Source: Bacteroidota bacterium (lineage in GTDB: Bacteria; Bacteroidota; Ignavibacteria; Kryptoniales; JAKASW01). From it: a stretch of DNA of 64,000 bases. This document shows positions 44,689 through 53,134 of this stretch, one piece after another (position 1 is the stretch's first letter; each line of letters opens with the position of its first letter). The DNA is taken from NCBI GenBank assembly GCA_021825585.1, contig JAKAGT010000020.1, positions 1-64,000 on the forward strand. Direction: 5' to 3'. A program made the position numbers and the translations under genes. A model generated the notes under the pieces. That model was not told the DNA's origin and did no database searches. It saw only the letters and a program-made list of their open reading frames with translations.

Positions 44689-45410
44689 AAAGGACATTCA
44701 TTCAATCTGAGCTTCTCCTGGATGCCGGTGCGGTGAACGCCGTCAGCCTCAGGGTCGAGGGCAAACCGCACCAGTTCAGCATGAGGTTGAACGGGACGGC
44801 AACTGCAGTCGAATCGGAAAACCGCAGGGAGTTTTTCGAGGCTCTTGGCTTCAGCGAAAACAGTGTCGCGGCCGGTGCTCAGGTTCACGGCGACAATATC
44901 GAGCTGGTCGAATCGCCTGGACGCCGTCCTTCGACGGACGCTCTAATGACCCGGAATACTGGATTGTTCCTTGCCATTTCAGTCGCTGACTGCGTTCCGA
45001 TACTGATGTTCGACAAGAAGACCAGGTCGGCCGCTGCGGTTCACGCCGGCTGGCGAGGTACCGTCAGGAGTATCGTGTCTAAGACGGCGACGCTAATGGA
45101 TGAGAAATGTGGTTCGAGTCCCGAGGACATCGTCGCGTTCATCGGACCTTGCGCGGGTTCCTGCTGCTATGAAGTCGGGCAGGAAGTAGTAGATAATTTC
45201 CATGGAAAATTCTTCGCACCTGGAGTCACTGCAGGCAAGTACATGCTCGACCTTAAGTCAGCAAACGCCGATCAGCTGGTCCGGTTTGGAATCCCGCGCG
45301 ACAATATCGAGATAAGCGAGTATTGTACGATCTGCAATACTGACTTTCATTCATATCGCAGGGAAGGGGAATCGAGCGGAAGGATGCTTGCGGTAATCGG
45401 AATAATATAG
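44685..45410 (+). CDS. pgeF: Peptidoglycan editing factor PgeF (YfiH/DUF152 family)
   Basis: 241 residues. Conserved metal-site motifs are Q-V-H-G-D, A-D-C-V-P-I-L, H-A-G-W-R-G and I-G-P-C-A-G-S-C-C-Y-E-V-G, with a late Y-C-T-I-C-N-T. These are the purine nucleoside phosphorylase/laccase-like LACC1-YfiH proteins, which purge wrong residues from cell-wall precursors or act on nucleosides. The start is a TTG at 44685 within the stop of the PLP enzyme gene (ATTTGA overlap), so it is translationally coupled. It is 11 bases before glmS, another cell-wall precursor gene, which fits the PgeF role. Confidence 0.87.
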   Translation: MKRTFIQSELLLDAGAVNAVSLRVEGKPHQFSMRLNGTATAVESENRREFFEALGFSENSVAAGAQVHGDNIELVESPGRRPSTDALMTRNTGLFLAISVADCVPILMFDKKTRSAAAVHAGWRGTVRSIVSKTATLMDEKCGSSPEDIVAFIGPCAGSCCYEVGQEVVDNFHGKFFAPGVTAGKYMLDLKSANADQLVRFGIPRDNIEISEYCTICNTDFHSYRREGESSGRMLAVIGII

Positions 45411-45421
45411 GAGGAGAGAAT

Positions 45422-47254
45422 ATGTGCGGAATAGTAGGTTATATCGGAGAGAGGGATGCGAGGGGGATTCTCGTCGAAGGGCTGAAGATGCTCGAGTACC
45501 GCGGTTACGATTCCGCCGGGATAGCGCTTCTCGTTGATCACCACATCGATATACTGAAGACGCCTGGTAAAGTGTCGAAGCTGGACGCAATGGTCGGAGA
45601 CTCCCAGCCTGCCTCGATAGGCATCGGACATACCCGCTGGGCAACTCACGGCGAACCTAACGAGGTAAACGCGCACCCTCACAAGGATTGCAGCGGAAAC
45701 ATCGCGATAATTCACAACGGCATCATCGAGAATTACTTGGCATTGAAGATCAAACTGGCTTCTATGGGACATCGGTTTGAAAGCCAAACCGATACCGAAG
45801 TGCTCGCACATCTGATCGAGGAGTTTTATCGCCACCAGGGGAATCTGGAGATTGCGGTCAGGACCGCTCTCAAAGAAATCGACGGCACGTTCGGCGTAGT
45901 TGTGATGGCTTCCGATCAGCCGGACATTCTCATTGCAGCCAGGAGAGGGAGTCCTCTCGTAATCGGGCTCGGCGATTCTGAAAACCTGATAGCATCAGAT
46001 GCATCGGCGCTGGTGAAGCACACCCGCAAGGTAGTCTATCTGCAGGATAATGAAATCGCTCTGCTGACTAAGGACAGCGTGTCTCTCAAGAGTCTGGATG
46101 ACAAGCTGATCGAGAGGGAGGCGGAGCAGTTGACGTTCGACGTCGAGCAGATTGAGAAGGGCGGTTATGCTCATTTTATGCTGAAGGAGATTCATGAGCA
46201 GCCCGAGACGGTGCTGAACGCGATGCGGGGGAGGCTGCTTGAAGGAGAGGGAGTCTCCAAAATGGGCGGCCTGCAGGATGTTGCGGATAATATTTTTAAT
46301 GCTAAACGGTTTGTCATTACCGCGTGCGGTACATCGTGGCACGCCGCCCTGGTCGGAAAGTATATTATCGAACAATGTGCGAGGATCCCCGTAGAGGTCG
46401 ATTACGCCTCGGAGTTCCGTTACCGCGATGCAGTCCTGCTGGAAAACGACATCGTATGGGCAATCAGCCAGAGCGGCGAGACCGCAGATACGCTGGCCGC
46501 TGTTCGGGAGGCGAGAAAGAAAGGCGCACCTGCATATGGAATTGTCAACGTGGTCGGATCCACGATCGCCCGGGAAAGCAACGCGGGCGTGTATATTCAC
46601 GCGGGGCCGGAGATCGGCGTCGCATCGACTAAGGCGTTCACATCCCAGCTTGTGGTTTTGAACCTTATCAATCTACTTGTCGCCCGCGGGAAGGGGGTGT
46701 TGAGCGCGGACAAGGGACGGGAAATTGTTGCGGAGATGCAAAGGCTTCCGGAAAAAATTAAACAGATTCTCGACACTGCCGGGAACATGGAGCGGATTGC
46801 CGAGGAATTCAAAGATTCTAAGAACTTCATGTACCTCGGCCGGGGCGTCAATTTCCCGGTCGCCCTCGAAGGTGCATTGAAGCTGAAGGAGATCTCATAT
46901 ATTCACGCCGAAGGATACCCGGCGGCTGAGATGAAGCACGGTCCTATCGCGCTCATCGACCAGAATATGCCGGCCGTGTTTATCGCACTTCGCGACTCGA
47001 CTTACGACAAAGTTCTCAGTAACATACAGGAGGTCCGCGCGCGACGGGGGAGAGTGATAGCCGTGGCCAACGAGGTTGACGACCATCTCAGGGGAATGGT
47101 CGATTACATAATTGAGATTCCTAAGACTCTCGAAATGCTCAGTCCCATCTTGTCTGTAATTCCGTTGCAGCTCCTTGCATACTATATCGCGGTGAAGCGA
47201 GGCTGCAACGTCGATCAGCCGAGGAACCTGGCGAAGAGCGTAACGGTAGAATAG
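45422..47254 (+). CDS. glmS: Glutamine-fructose-6-phosphate aminotransferase GlmS
   Basis: 610 residues. The N-terminal nucleophile is Cys after the initiator Met (M-C-G-I-V-G-Y-I-G), followed by the glutaminase domain (G-H-T-R-W-A-T-H-G; H-N-G-I-I-E-N-Y) to about residue 240. Two SIS sugar-isomerase domains follow (A-C-G-T-S-W-H-A-A; S-Q-S-G-E-T-A-D-T), ending N-L-A-K-S-V-T-V-E. It makes glucosamine-6-phosphate for peptidoglycan and LPS. AGGAGGAGAG precedes the ATG. No glmS ribozyme is seen: the gap to pgeF is only 11 bases. It is probably in one transcript with the two genes before it. Confidence 0.98.
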   Translation: MCGIVGYIGERDARGILVEGLKMLEYRGYDSAGIALLVDHHIDILKTPGKVSKLDAMVGDSQPASIGIGHTRWATHGEPNEVNAHPHKDCSGNIAIIHNGIIENYLALKIKLASMGHRFESQTDTEVLAHLIEEFYRHQGNLEIAVRTALKEIDGTFGVVVMASDQPDILIAARRGSPLVIGLGDSENLIASDASALVKHTRKVVYLQDNEIALLTKDSVSLKSLDDKLIEREAEQLTFDVEQIEKGGYAHFMLKEIHEQPETVLNAMRGRLLEGEGVSKMGGLQDVADNIFNAKRFVITACGTSWHAALVGKYIIEQCARIPVEVDYASEFRYRDAVLLENDIVWAISQSGETADTLAAVREARKKGAPAYGIVNVVGSTIARESNAGVYIHAGPEIGVASTKAFTSQLVVLNLINLLVARGKGVLSADKGREIVAEMQRLPEKIKQILDTAGNMERIAEEFKDSKNFMYLGRGVNFPVALEGALKLKEISYIHAEGYPAAEMKHGPIALIDQNMPAVFIALRDSTYDKVLSNIQEVRARRGRVIAVANEVDDHLRGMVDYIIEIPKTLEMLSPILSVIPLQLLAYYIAVKRGCNVDQPRNLAKSVTVE

Positions 47255-47303
47255 CCGGTTTTACATAAACTTATTTCACCGGAGTTGTGTTGCATCTGGT
47301 AGA

Positions 47304-47894
47304 ATGAGATCGCCAGCGAAAATAGTTTCACTCTCGGCGGCCCTCGTGATGTTCTCGGCAACCCTATCTGTGAGTGCATCACGTGCTGTAATCCTGGTTA
47401 GGCGTGCTGATGCGATAACGAAGTCACTCCCGGCTGCCGCGAATTTTTTCGTGAGAAAAGTGGCCATAGGAGAGGCTGATATTGCCAAAGTAGAGGCGAG
47501 AGGCAACTTCAGACCGGACGTTTCTCAATTGAAATTCTTCTATGGACGTGACAAATCTGGCCGTTTTGTCGGTACCATGCTGTTCTATGTCATGGATTCA
47601 GAGTATGGTACTCTTCAGGTCGGCGTAGCGTTCAGTCCCGCGGGAAGCGTGACGAATGTAGTCGTGACTAAAGCCAATTCGGCAACAAAACCATGGGTCG
47701 AGTCGCTTATATCCTCGGGCTGGCTGAAAGTTTACGACGGTATGAGTGGAAACTCGATGTTCAACCCACTCACGCGGATTTCTCCCAGTACAGCGGGCAC
47801 CAAGCCGTACCTGATGGCTCAGGCAATTACGACCGCGGTGGTAAGATGCATCGTCTATTACGACATGCTTTTTCAGCCGAACTTGCCTCGATGA
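47304..47894 (+). CDS. Exported protein, possibly FMN-binding-domain-like
   Basis: 196 residues with a signal peptide (about 1-27). The body has alternating beta-strands, F-Y-G-R-D-K-S-G-R-F-V-G-T-M-L-F-Y-V-M-D-S-E-Y-G-T-L-Q-V-G-V-A-F-S-P-A-G-S-V-T-N-V-V-V-T, followed by P-W-V-E-S-L. This resembles the FMN_bind domain of RnfG/NqrC-type proteins, but the S-G-A-T flavinylation motif is absent. It could bind a cofactor non-covalently or be unrelated. It begins 50 bases after glmS. No redox partner genes are next to it. Confidence 0.6.
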   Translation: MRSPAKIVSLSAALVMFSATLSVSASRAVILVRRADAITKSLPAAANFFVRKVAIGEADIAKVEARGNFRPDVSQLKFFYGRDKSGRFVGTMLFYVMDSEYGTLQVGVAFSPAGSVTNVVVTKANSATKPWVESLISSGWLKVYDGMSGNSMFNPLTRISPSTAGTKPYLMAQAITTAVVRCIVYYDMLFQPNLPR

Positions 47895-48172
47895 GGAGGT
47901 GAGTGCAGCCGGGGCTCTCACCCTCGCTTGGATGAGCGGCAAATTCGCCACACCACTAAATCCTGTTATGCTTTTCACACCCGGCGGGGACACTCCTGCT
48001 GAGGTTGGATCTCCCCTCCTCTTTGCGTTAGACTATGTCGGCTCCCGCCGCAGTTTCGGCCGCGTGCCCACATCTGCATAATCCTTACCCCGGAGTTGGC
48101 TCAATCGGAAACATCCTGTATATTGAGCGGAGTGTTGATTCGATATTCCCAACATTAAGAGGAGATGGATCC

Positions 48173-49831
48173 ATGTCTGCCAGGAAAAAATCCACTGAGC
48201 AAAACACCGATCTAAGCCGTAGACGCCTGTTGAAAACGGCACTCGCAGGAGGAGCGGTCGCAGCAGTTTTCCCGTCTTTTGCAAAGGCCGAAGTGCCACA
48301 TATCATCAGTCACCCGATAAAGCCGTCCGAGCTCGACGAGATCACGGTAGCGGAGCTTCAGGAGGGATTGAGGACAGGAAAATACACCGCCCGTTCGCTC
48401 ACGGAGGAGTATTTGGCCCGTATCGATAAAATCGACAAGAGTGGGCCGTCGGTGAACAGTATCATAGAATTGAACCCAGACGCTTTGAAGATTGCGGATG
48501 AACTCGACAGGGAGAGGAAAGAGAAGGGACCGCGCGGGCCAATGCATGGCATCCCGGCTGTGATTAAAGACAACATAGCCACGGCAGACAGGATGATGAC
48601 CACTGCAGGCTCCCTGGCGCTCGTCGGATCGAAGCCGCCCGAGGATTCGTTCGTCGTCCAGCAGATGCGTAAAGCAGGAGTCGTCCTAATCGGAAAAACA
48701 AACCTGAGCGAGTGGGCCAACATAAGGTCCACGCACTCCACGAGCGGATGGAGCGGGCGCGGTGGCTTGACGAAGAATCCGTATGCACTCGACCGAAATA
48801 CCTCAGGCTCGAGTTCCGGATCCGGCGCTGCCGTCACCGCGAATCTTTCAGCAGTAGCGGTCGGAACCGAGACCGACGGCTCAATCGTGAGCCCTTCGTC
48901 TCTCAACGGCATAGTGGGAATAAAGCCTACAGTCGGACTCGTAAGCCGGACCGGCATTATCCCGATCTCGCACTCGCAGGACACTGCCGGCCCGATGGCA
49001 CGAACTGTCGGCGACGCGGCGGCTTTGCTCGGAGCCATGGTGGGGGTCGATCAGAAAGACAAGGCGAGCAGGGCCAGCAAAGGAAAATTCCACACCGACT
49101 ATACGAAATTTCTGGACGCATCGGGACTTAAGGGCGCGCGACTCGGAGTCGTCCGGGGGTATTTCGGTTTTCTCCCGCAGGTGGACGATGTAATGGATCA
49201 TGCGATCGAGGTAATGAAGAGCAAAGGCGCTGTCATCGTGGATCCTGCGGAGTTCAAGACGCTTGGCAAATGGGGGGACGCCGAGGAAATCGTCCTCGAT
49301 TACGAGCTGAAAGCGGATATGAAGAAATACCTCGACTGGCTCGGTTCCAGTACGACCATGCATTCTCTGGCGGACCTGATCAAGTTTAACGATGAGCACA
49401 GGAAGACCGAGATGCCTTATTTCGGCCAGGAAACCTTCCTCAGGGCCGAGAAGATGGGACCCCTTACGGACAAGAAGTATCTGGATGCGAGGGCAAAATG
49501 CATCAGGCTGACTCGCACGGAGGGAATCGACGCGGTGATGAATAAATACAAGCTCGACGCACTCGTTGCACCAACAGACAGCCCGGCATGGATGACAGAC
49601 CTTGTCGACGGCGATCATTTTCTTGGCGGGAGTTCGAGCGCCGCTGCGGTCGCCGGTTACCCGGATGTCACGGTCCCCGCCGGATTCGTGTTCGGCCTGC
49701 CAATAGGGATCTCCTTCTTCGGGCGCGCCTGGAGCGAGCCGATGCTTATCAAGATCGCATATTCATTCGAGCAGGCAACGAAGGTAAGAAAATCCCCTCA
49801 ATTTCTGCCGACTGCCGACTTGAACGTTTAG
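48173..49831 (+). CDS. Tat-exported amidase (amidase-signature family)
   Basis: 552 residues. The N-terminus has a twin-arginine signal, S-R-R-R-L-L-K-T, before a hydrophobic stretch that ends FAKA (about residue 39). The amidase signature follows: catalytic Lys in V-I-K-D-N-I, cis-Ser in S-G-S-S-S-G-S-G-A-A and nucleophile Ser in T-E-T-D-G-S-I-V-S-P-S-S. The complete Ser-cisSer-Lys triad suggests an active periplasmic amide hydrolase rather than GatA. GGAGATGGATCC precedes the ATG at 48173; the open frame upstream lacks the signal. It converges with the MEMO-like gene, with 8 bases between stops. Confidence 0.92.
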   Translation: MSARKKSTEQNTDLSRRRLLKTALAGGAVAAVFPSFAKAEVPHIISHPIKPSELDEITVAELQEGLRTGKYTARSLTEEYLARIDKIDKSGPSVNSIIELNPDALKIADELDRERKEKGPRGPMHGIPAVIKDNIATADRMMTTAGSLALVGSKPPEDSFVVQQMRKAGVVLIGKTNLSEWANIRSTHSTSGWSGRGGLTKNPYALDRNTSGSSSGSGAAVTANLSAVAVGTETDGSIVSPSSLNGIVGIKPTVGLVSRTGIIPISHSQDTAGPMARTVGDAAALLGAMVGVDQKDKASRASKGKFHTDYTKFLDASGLKGARLGVVRGYFGFLPQVDDVMDHAIEVMKSKGAVIVDPAEFKTLGKWGDAEEIVLDYELKADMKKYLDWLGSSTTMHSLADLIKFNDEHRKTEMPYFGQETFLRAEKMGPLTDKKYLDARAKCIRLTRTEGIDAVMNKYKLDALVAPTDSPAWMTDLVDGDHFLGGSSSAAAVAGYPDVTVPAGFVFGLPIGISFFGRAWSEPMLIKIAYSFEQATKVRKSPQFLPTADLNV

Positions 49832-49839
49832 GCGGCGGC

Positions 49840-50877
49840 TCAGTGTTTCAAATAGTAAGCTGCTGACAGCCAGCCGCACCAGTGCTTGTAAGATGCCGGT
49901 GCGGTTGTGCCCATTCCTGTGCCTTTGAGCGGAAGCACGCCCTCGGTGTACGAATCTGAGTATCGCAGCAACTTTCCTGTAAGCTGTTCGCCGGTCACCT
50001 TGCTTATTATCTTCTCCGATGTCAGCAAGCCGAACGGTATCGAAAACTTTCCGCACCAGACAATATCTTTCAACTGAACCGTCAGGTCACGCACCTTGTC
50101 CGGGCTCACAACTCCTTCCAGATCCTCGTGCGCTATCCTCCTGTCGTTTGCCGTGGCTTTTTCATGAGCCCTGGCATCTTCGCCGTAAGGAGAGTTGTTG
50201 AAATCATCTCCATAATGATCGGCATCGGAAGAGATGAGGAAGGCGATATCTTTTCCGATTACAAGGTGATTTTCATCTGCGTATTTCGCGATTACAGCGG
50301 ACAACTTGCCGGAAATTTCGTCCATCCTTGCGAAAGGCATCTGCGTCACCATGATCGGCGTAATCTCTATATTCGGATTGAAATACTGCAGGAAAGGGAG
50401 GAGTGCTTCGATGGAGTGCTCCAACGCATGAGCTTTGTCGCTAACGATAAAAGTGGATGTATCGAGATGAGCTTTGATGTAATCTCTGAGCGGAGATATC
50501 CCGACAGCATGTCCCAGGCCTGGCCAATCTGCGTAGTGATCCATTATCAGTATGTTGCGGGGGTCACCGATTTGTTTTCTAACATCGCTGTGCGTGACTC
50601 CGAAGATCACGACCTGTTTTGCCCGGAGAACGCGATAAAGTGGATAATAGACCCTTGCTGCATACATGTAATCGTCATGCGGCGAAATCGCGGCGACAAT
50701 ACCGGACGGGGCTGCCGGAGCCTTCTCATTTTTCTTCAGATAGTTGACAAACCGTTCCATCTGGTGTTTGTCCCAACAGAAGCCGATATTATCCCGGACT
50801 GGTTTCGTCCCCTGAGCGAGAAGACCGGCGGCGCTTAAGAAAACGAATAGACCTACCGCAGCTATGGCACGATTCAT
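49840..50877 (-). CDS. Exported MEMO-family protein
   Basis: 345 residues with an N-terminal signal peptide (about 1-22, ending GLLAQ). The MEMO fold is shown by I-S-P-H-D-D-Y-M-Y (usual P-H-A-G-Y-x-Y), H-A-L-E-H-S-I-E-A-L-L-P-F-L-Q, and I-S-S-D-A-D-H-Y-G (usual S-S-D-x-S-H-Y). The metal-site histidines are kept but neighbouring residues differ. MEMO proteins are normally cytoplasmic and, in bacteria, part of the AmmeMemoRadiSam set with AMMECR1 and a radical-SAM protein; here neither partner is present and the protein is exported. GGAGGGTAT precedes the ATG at 50877. It runs divergently from the cysteine leader. Confidence 0.8.
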   Translation of the reverse strand: MNRAIAAVGLFVFLSAAGLLAQGTKPVRDNIGFCWDKHQMERFVNYLKKNEKAPAAPSGIVAAISPHDDYMYAARVYYPLYRVLRAKQVVIFGVTHSDVRKQIGDPRNILIMDHYADWPGLGHAVGISPLRDYIKAHLDTSTFIVSDKAHALEHSIEALLPFLQYFNPNIEITPIMVTQMPFARMDEISGKLSAVIAKYADENHLVIGKDIAFLISSDADHYGDDFNNSPYGEDARAHEKATANDRRIAHEDLEGVVSPDKVRDLTVQLKDIVWCGKFSIPFGLLTSEKIISKVTGEQLTGKLLRYSDSYTEGVLPLKGTGMGTTAPASYKHWCGWLSAAYYLKH

Positions 50878-51014
50878 ATACCCTCCGATATTTCGATAAA
50901 TGTACAATAGGCAGCTGTAATTTGAAACTCTGCAACCGAGGCCGGTGAGGAAGCGGTTGTTTAGGTTGATTGCACAAATCGCCGGCCTTCGACCAAAACC
51001 ACGGGGATTACGCT

Positions 51015-51179
51015 ATGGTGAAACTTGATATGGTGGGGCCACGTTACTATCTTTTAAACGAGATGATGGAAGCAGAGCCCCTTACGCAGAACGAGAAGAC
51101 GATTGTCTGCAGGTTTTGTTGTTGTACCTGTGCCGATGGATCCGCGCGGTTTTCGCGAAGGGACGAATGTATCGGTTAG
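51015..51179 (+). CDS. Cysteine-rich leader peptide upstream of cysE-cysK
   Basis: 54 codons, ending TAG at 51177-51179. Codons 32-39 read C-R-F-C-C-C-T-C (51108-51131), that is five Cys in eight codons, with a sixth Cys near the end. No domain is recognisable. It is followed 29 bases later by an intrinsic terminator and then by cysE. This is the layout of a leader peptide in translation-controlled attenuation, with cysteine as the amino acid sensed. Start choice: ATG at 51015 after ACGGGGATT; a TTG at 50970 in the same frame is an alternative and would not alter the Cys cluster. A genuine small Cys-rich protein is the other possibility. Confidence 0.65.
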   Translation: MVKLDMVGPRYYLLNEMMEAEPLTQNEKTIVCRFCCCTCADGSARFSRRDECIG

Positions 51180-51240
51180 ATTGATACCTAACAGAAAGAA
51201 TTTCGGAGGCCCTTCGTTGAGAACCAGCGAAGGGCTTTTT
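51145..51240 (+). terminator. Attenuator: competing arm and intrinsic terminator before cysE
   Basis: Terminator: GCCCTTCG (51209-51216) pairs with CGAAGGGC (51228-51235), extended by TTG/CAG to 11 bp with a five-base loop, then TTTTTGTTT. Competing arm: CGAAGGG (51156-51162), inside the leader's last codons, is an identical copy of the 3' arm and can pair with CCCTTCG (51210-51216), which would destroy the terminator. A small stem, CGCG/CGCG (51145-51148, 51154-51157), overlaps that arm. A ribosome stalled at the Cys codons would leave the arm free; one at the stop codon would cover it. Confidence 0.7.
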
Positions 51241-51301
51241 GTTTGAATGGACAGAATGAAAGATCGTGTCTCAAGGATGTAAAGAATAGAAAGTCTGTAA
51301 A

Positions 51302-52162
51302 ATGAACCAAAGCATTACTGACGAAGGGATCGCGCAGTTGGCCGAGGCCCTGCTGCTGAAGCATGAAACTCACGGATTTACACTCCCGATCAAGGCGGAG
51401 ACTCAGCGCTTTGCTGACGAGATCATCAAGTGTCTTTTTCCGTCGCTTTCCGAGGAGACTTATTTCACACAGGAGGAGATACGCGCGAGGCTATCGCTGC
51501 TCCAGCGCAATGTCAAGGCTATCCTTCGCCTGCTCCCGCTGAAATCAGGAGCTTCCGCAGACGAGACCGCGGAGGAGTTTTTTTGCAAGCTCCCGGAGAT
51601 TCACAGGAAGCTCTGGATGGATGCGGAGGCTATCAATCGCGGGGACCCTGCTTCGGAAAGTGTCGAGGAGGTGGTACTGGCATATCCCGGTTTTCTTGCG
51701 ATTGCCATCTACCGCATAGCACATGAGTTCTATCTTCTCGGTGTTCCGATTCTGCCGAGGCTGCTGACAGAATATGCCCATCAGCTCACAGGGATAGACA
51801 TTCATCCCGGCGCTCGGATCGGGACTCCGTTTTTCATCGACCACGGCACCGGTATAGTTATCGGGGAGACGACGGTCATCGGCGACAATGTGAAGTTGTA
51901 TCAGGGAGTCACTCTCGGTGCACTGAGCGTCGACAAGTCTCTTGCAAACACCAAGCGGCATCCGACCATAGAAGATAATGTAATTATCTACGCCCAGGCT
52001 GTGATACTTGGCGGTGATACCGTAGTCGGTCACAATAGTATCATAGGTGGCAACTCCTGGCTGACGAAATCCGTCCCACCTTATTCTTTCGTGTATCACG
52101 AGACGAAAGTTAATGTCCGGACGCCGGACGAAACTAACGGCGGAATAGACTATGTCATTTGA
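51302..52162 (+). CDS. cysE: Serine O-acetyltransferase CysE
   Basis: 286 residues. It forms O-acetylserine from serine and acetyl-CoA, the rate-setting step of cysteine synthesis. The N-terminal 150 residues are helical. The C-terminal part is a left-handed beta-helix of hexapeptide repeats: I-D-I-H-P-G-A-R-I-G-T-P-F-F-I-D-H-G-T-G-I-V-I-G-E-T-T-V-I-G-D-N-V, with the catalytic Asp and His in F-I-D-H-G-T-G. It is the first structural gene after the cysteine leader and attenuator, 35 bases before cysK. The length fits the longer SAT class with an extended N-terminus. Confidence 0.95.
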   Translation: MNQSITDEGIAQLAEALLLKHETHGFTLPIKAETQRFADEIIKCLFPSLSEETYFTQEEIRARLSLLQRNVKAILRLLPLKSGASADETAEEFFCKLPEIHRKLWMDAEAINRGDPASESVEEVVLAYPGFLAIAIYRIAHEFYLLGVPILPRLLTEYAHQLTGIDIHPGARIGTPFFIDHGTGIVIGETTVIGDNVKLYQGVTLGALSVDKSLANTKRHPTIEDNVIIYAQAVILGGDTVVGHNSIIGGNSWLTKSVPPYSFVYHETKVNVRTPDETNGGIDYVI

Positions 52163-52197
52163 AATTTACCGCATAACAATAGAGAGGAGTATATGCC

Positions 52198-53112
52198 ATG
52201 AAGTTTAATTCCATCCTGGAAACAGTCGGCAACACGCCGCACGTCAAGATTAACCGCTTATATCCGTCGGGCGTCAACGTCTGGATGAAATTAGAGCGGG
52301 CAAACCCTGGAGGGAGCATCAAAGACAGAATAGCCCTGACGATGATAGAAGATGCTGAACGGCGAGGCGTTCTAAAGTCGAACAGCGTGATTATTGAGCC
52401 GACGTCAGGAAATACCGGCATCGGGCTCGCGATGGTTGCGGCAGTGAAGGGGTACAAACTGATACTCGTGATGCCGGAATCAATGTCGATGGAAAGGCGG
52501 AGGATACTTTCGGCATATGGGGCGAAGCTGGAGCTTACACCCAGAGAGAAGGGGATGAAGGGTGCTATTGAGCGTGCCGAGGAGCTCGTCAAGAAAACGC
52601 CGCACGCGTGGATTCCTCAACAATTCGAAAACCCCTCGAACATCGAAGCTCATGAGCGGACTACCGCCCAGGAGATCTTTAGTGATTTTCCCGATGGAGT
52701 CGATTATCTCGTCACGGGGGTCGGAACGGGCGGCCACATTACCGGGTGCGCGAACGTCTTGAAGAAGAAATTCCCGAGGACAAAGGTCTTCGCGGTCGAG
52801 CCTGCGTTGTCGCCGGTGATAAGCGGTGGCGCTCCGGGGCCTCATCCGCTCCAGGGAATCGGCGCAGGCTTTGTGCCGAAGAACCTTCACACTGATGTGC
52901 TCGACGGAGTAATACAGGTTTCAAACGAAGAGGCATTTGAGTATGCCGTTCGTGCAGCAAAGGAGGAAGGAATACTTGTCGGCATTTCGTCCGGAGCGTC
53001 GCTGGCGGCGGTCGCGAAGAAACTTCCCGAAATACCGGCCGGGAGCACGGTACTCACTTTCTGCTACGATACCGGCGAGCGGTACCTATCGGTCGAAGGA
53101 CTATTTAAATAG
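52198..53112 (+). CDS. cysK: Cysteine synthase CysK (O-acetylserine sulfhydrylase)
   Basis: 304 residues. A PLP enzyme that replaces the acetyl group of O-acetylserine with sulfide. The Schiff-base Lys is in [22 protein letters not shown] is the substrate loop, and [10 protein letters not shown] binds the PLP phosphate. G-A-G-F-V-P marks the conserved later segment. AGAGGAG precedes the ATG. It works directly with CysE from the same transcript. The gene converges with the M1 peptidase gene; no terminator is evident in the 22-base gap. Confidence 0.96.
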   Translation: MKFNSILETVGNTPHVKINRLYPSGVNVWMKLERANPGGSIKDRIALTMIEDAERRGVLKSNSVIIEPTSGNTGIGLAMVAAVKGYKLILVMPESMSMERRRILSAYGAKLELTPREKGMKGAIERAEELVKKTPHAWIPQQFENPSNIEAHERTTAQEIFSDFPDGVDYLVTGVGTGGHITGCANVLKKKFPRTKVFAVEPALSPVISGGAPGPHPLQGIGAGFVPKNLHTDVLDGVIQVSNEEAFEYAVRAAKEEGILVGISSGASLAAVAKKLPEIPAGSTVLTFCYDTGERYLSVEGLFK

Positions 53113-53134
53113 GAAAAGTCTGTGACCGGAGCCC

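Noticed and set aside
47255-47303. glmS ribozyme or glmS-linked regulation
   Set aside because: The gap before glmS is only 11 bases inside an operon and the downstream gap of 49 bases has no recognisable structure.
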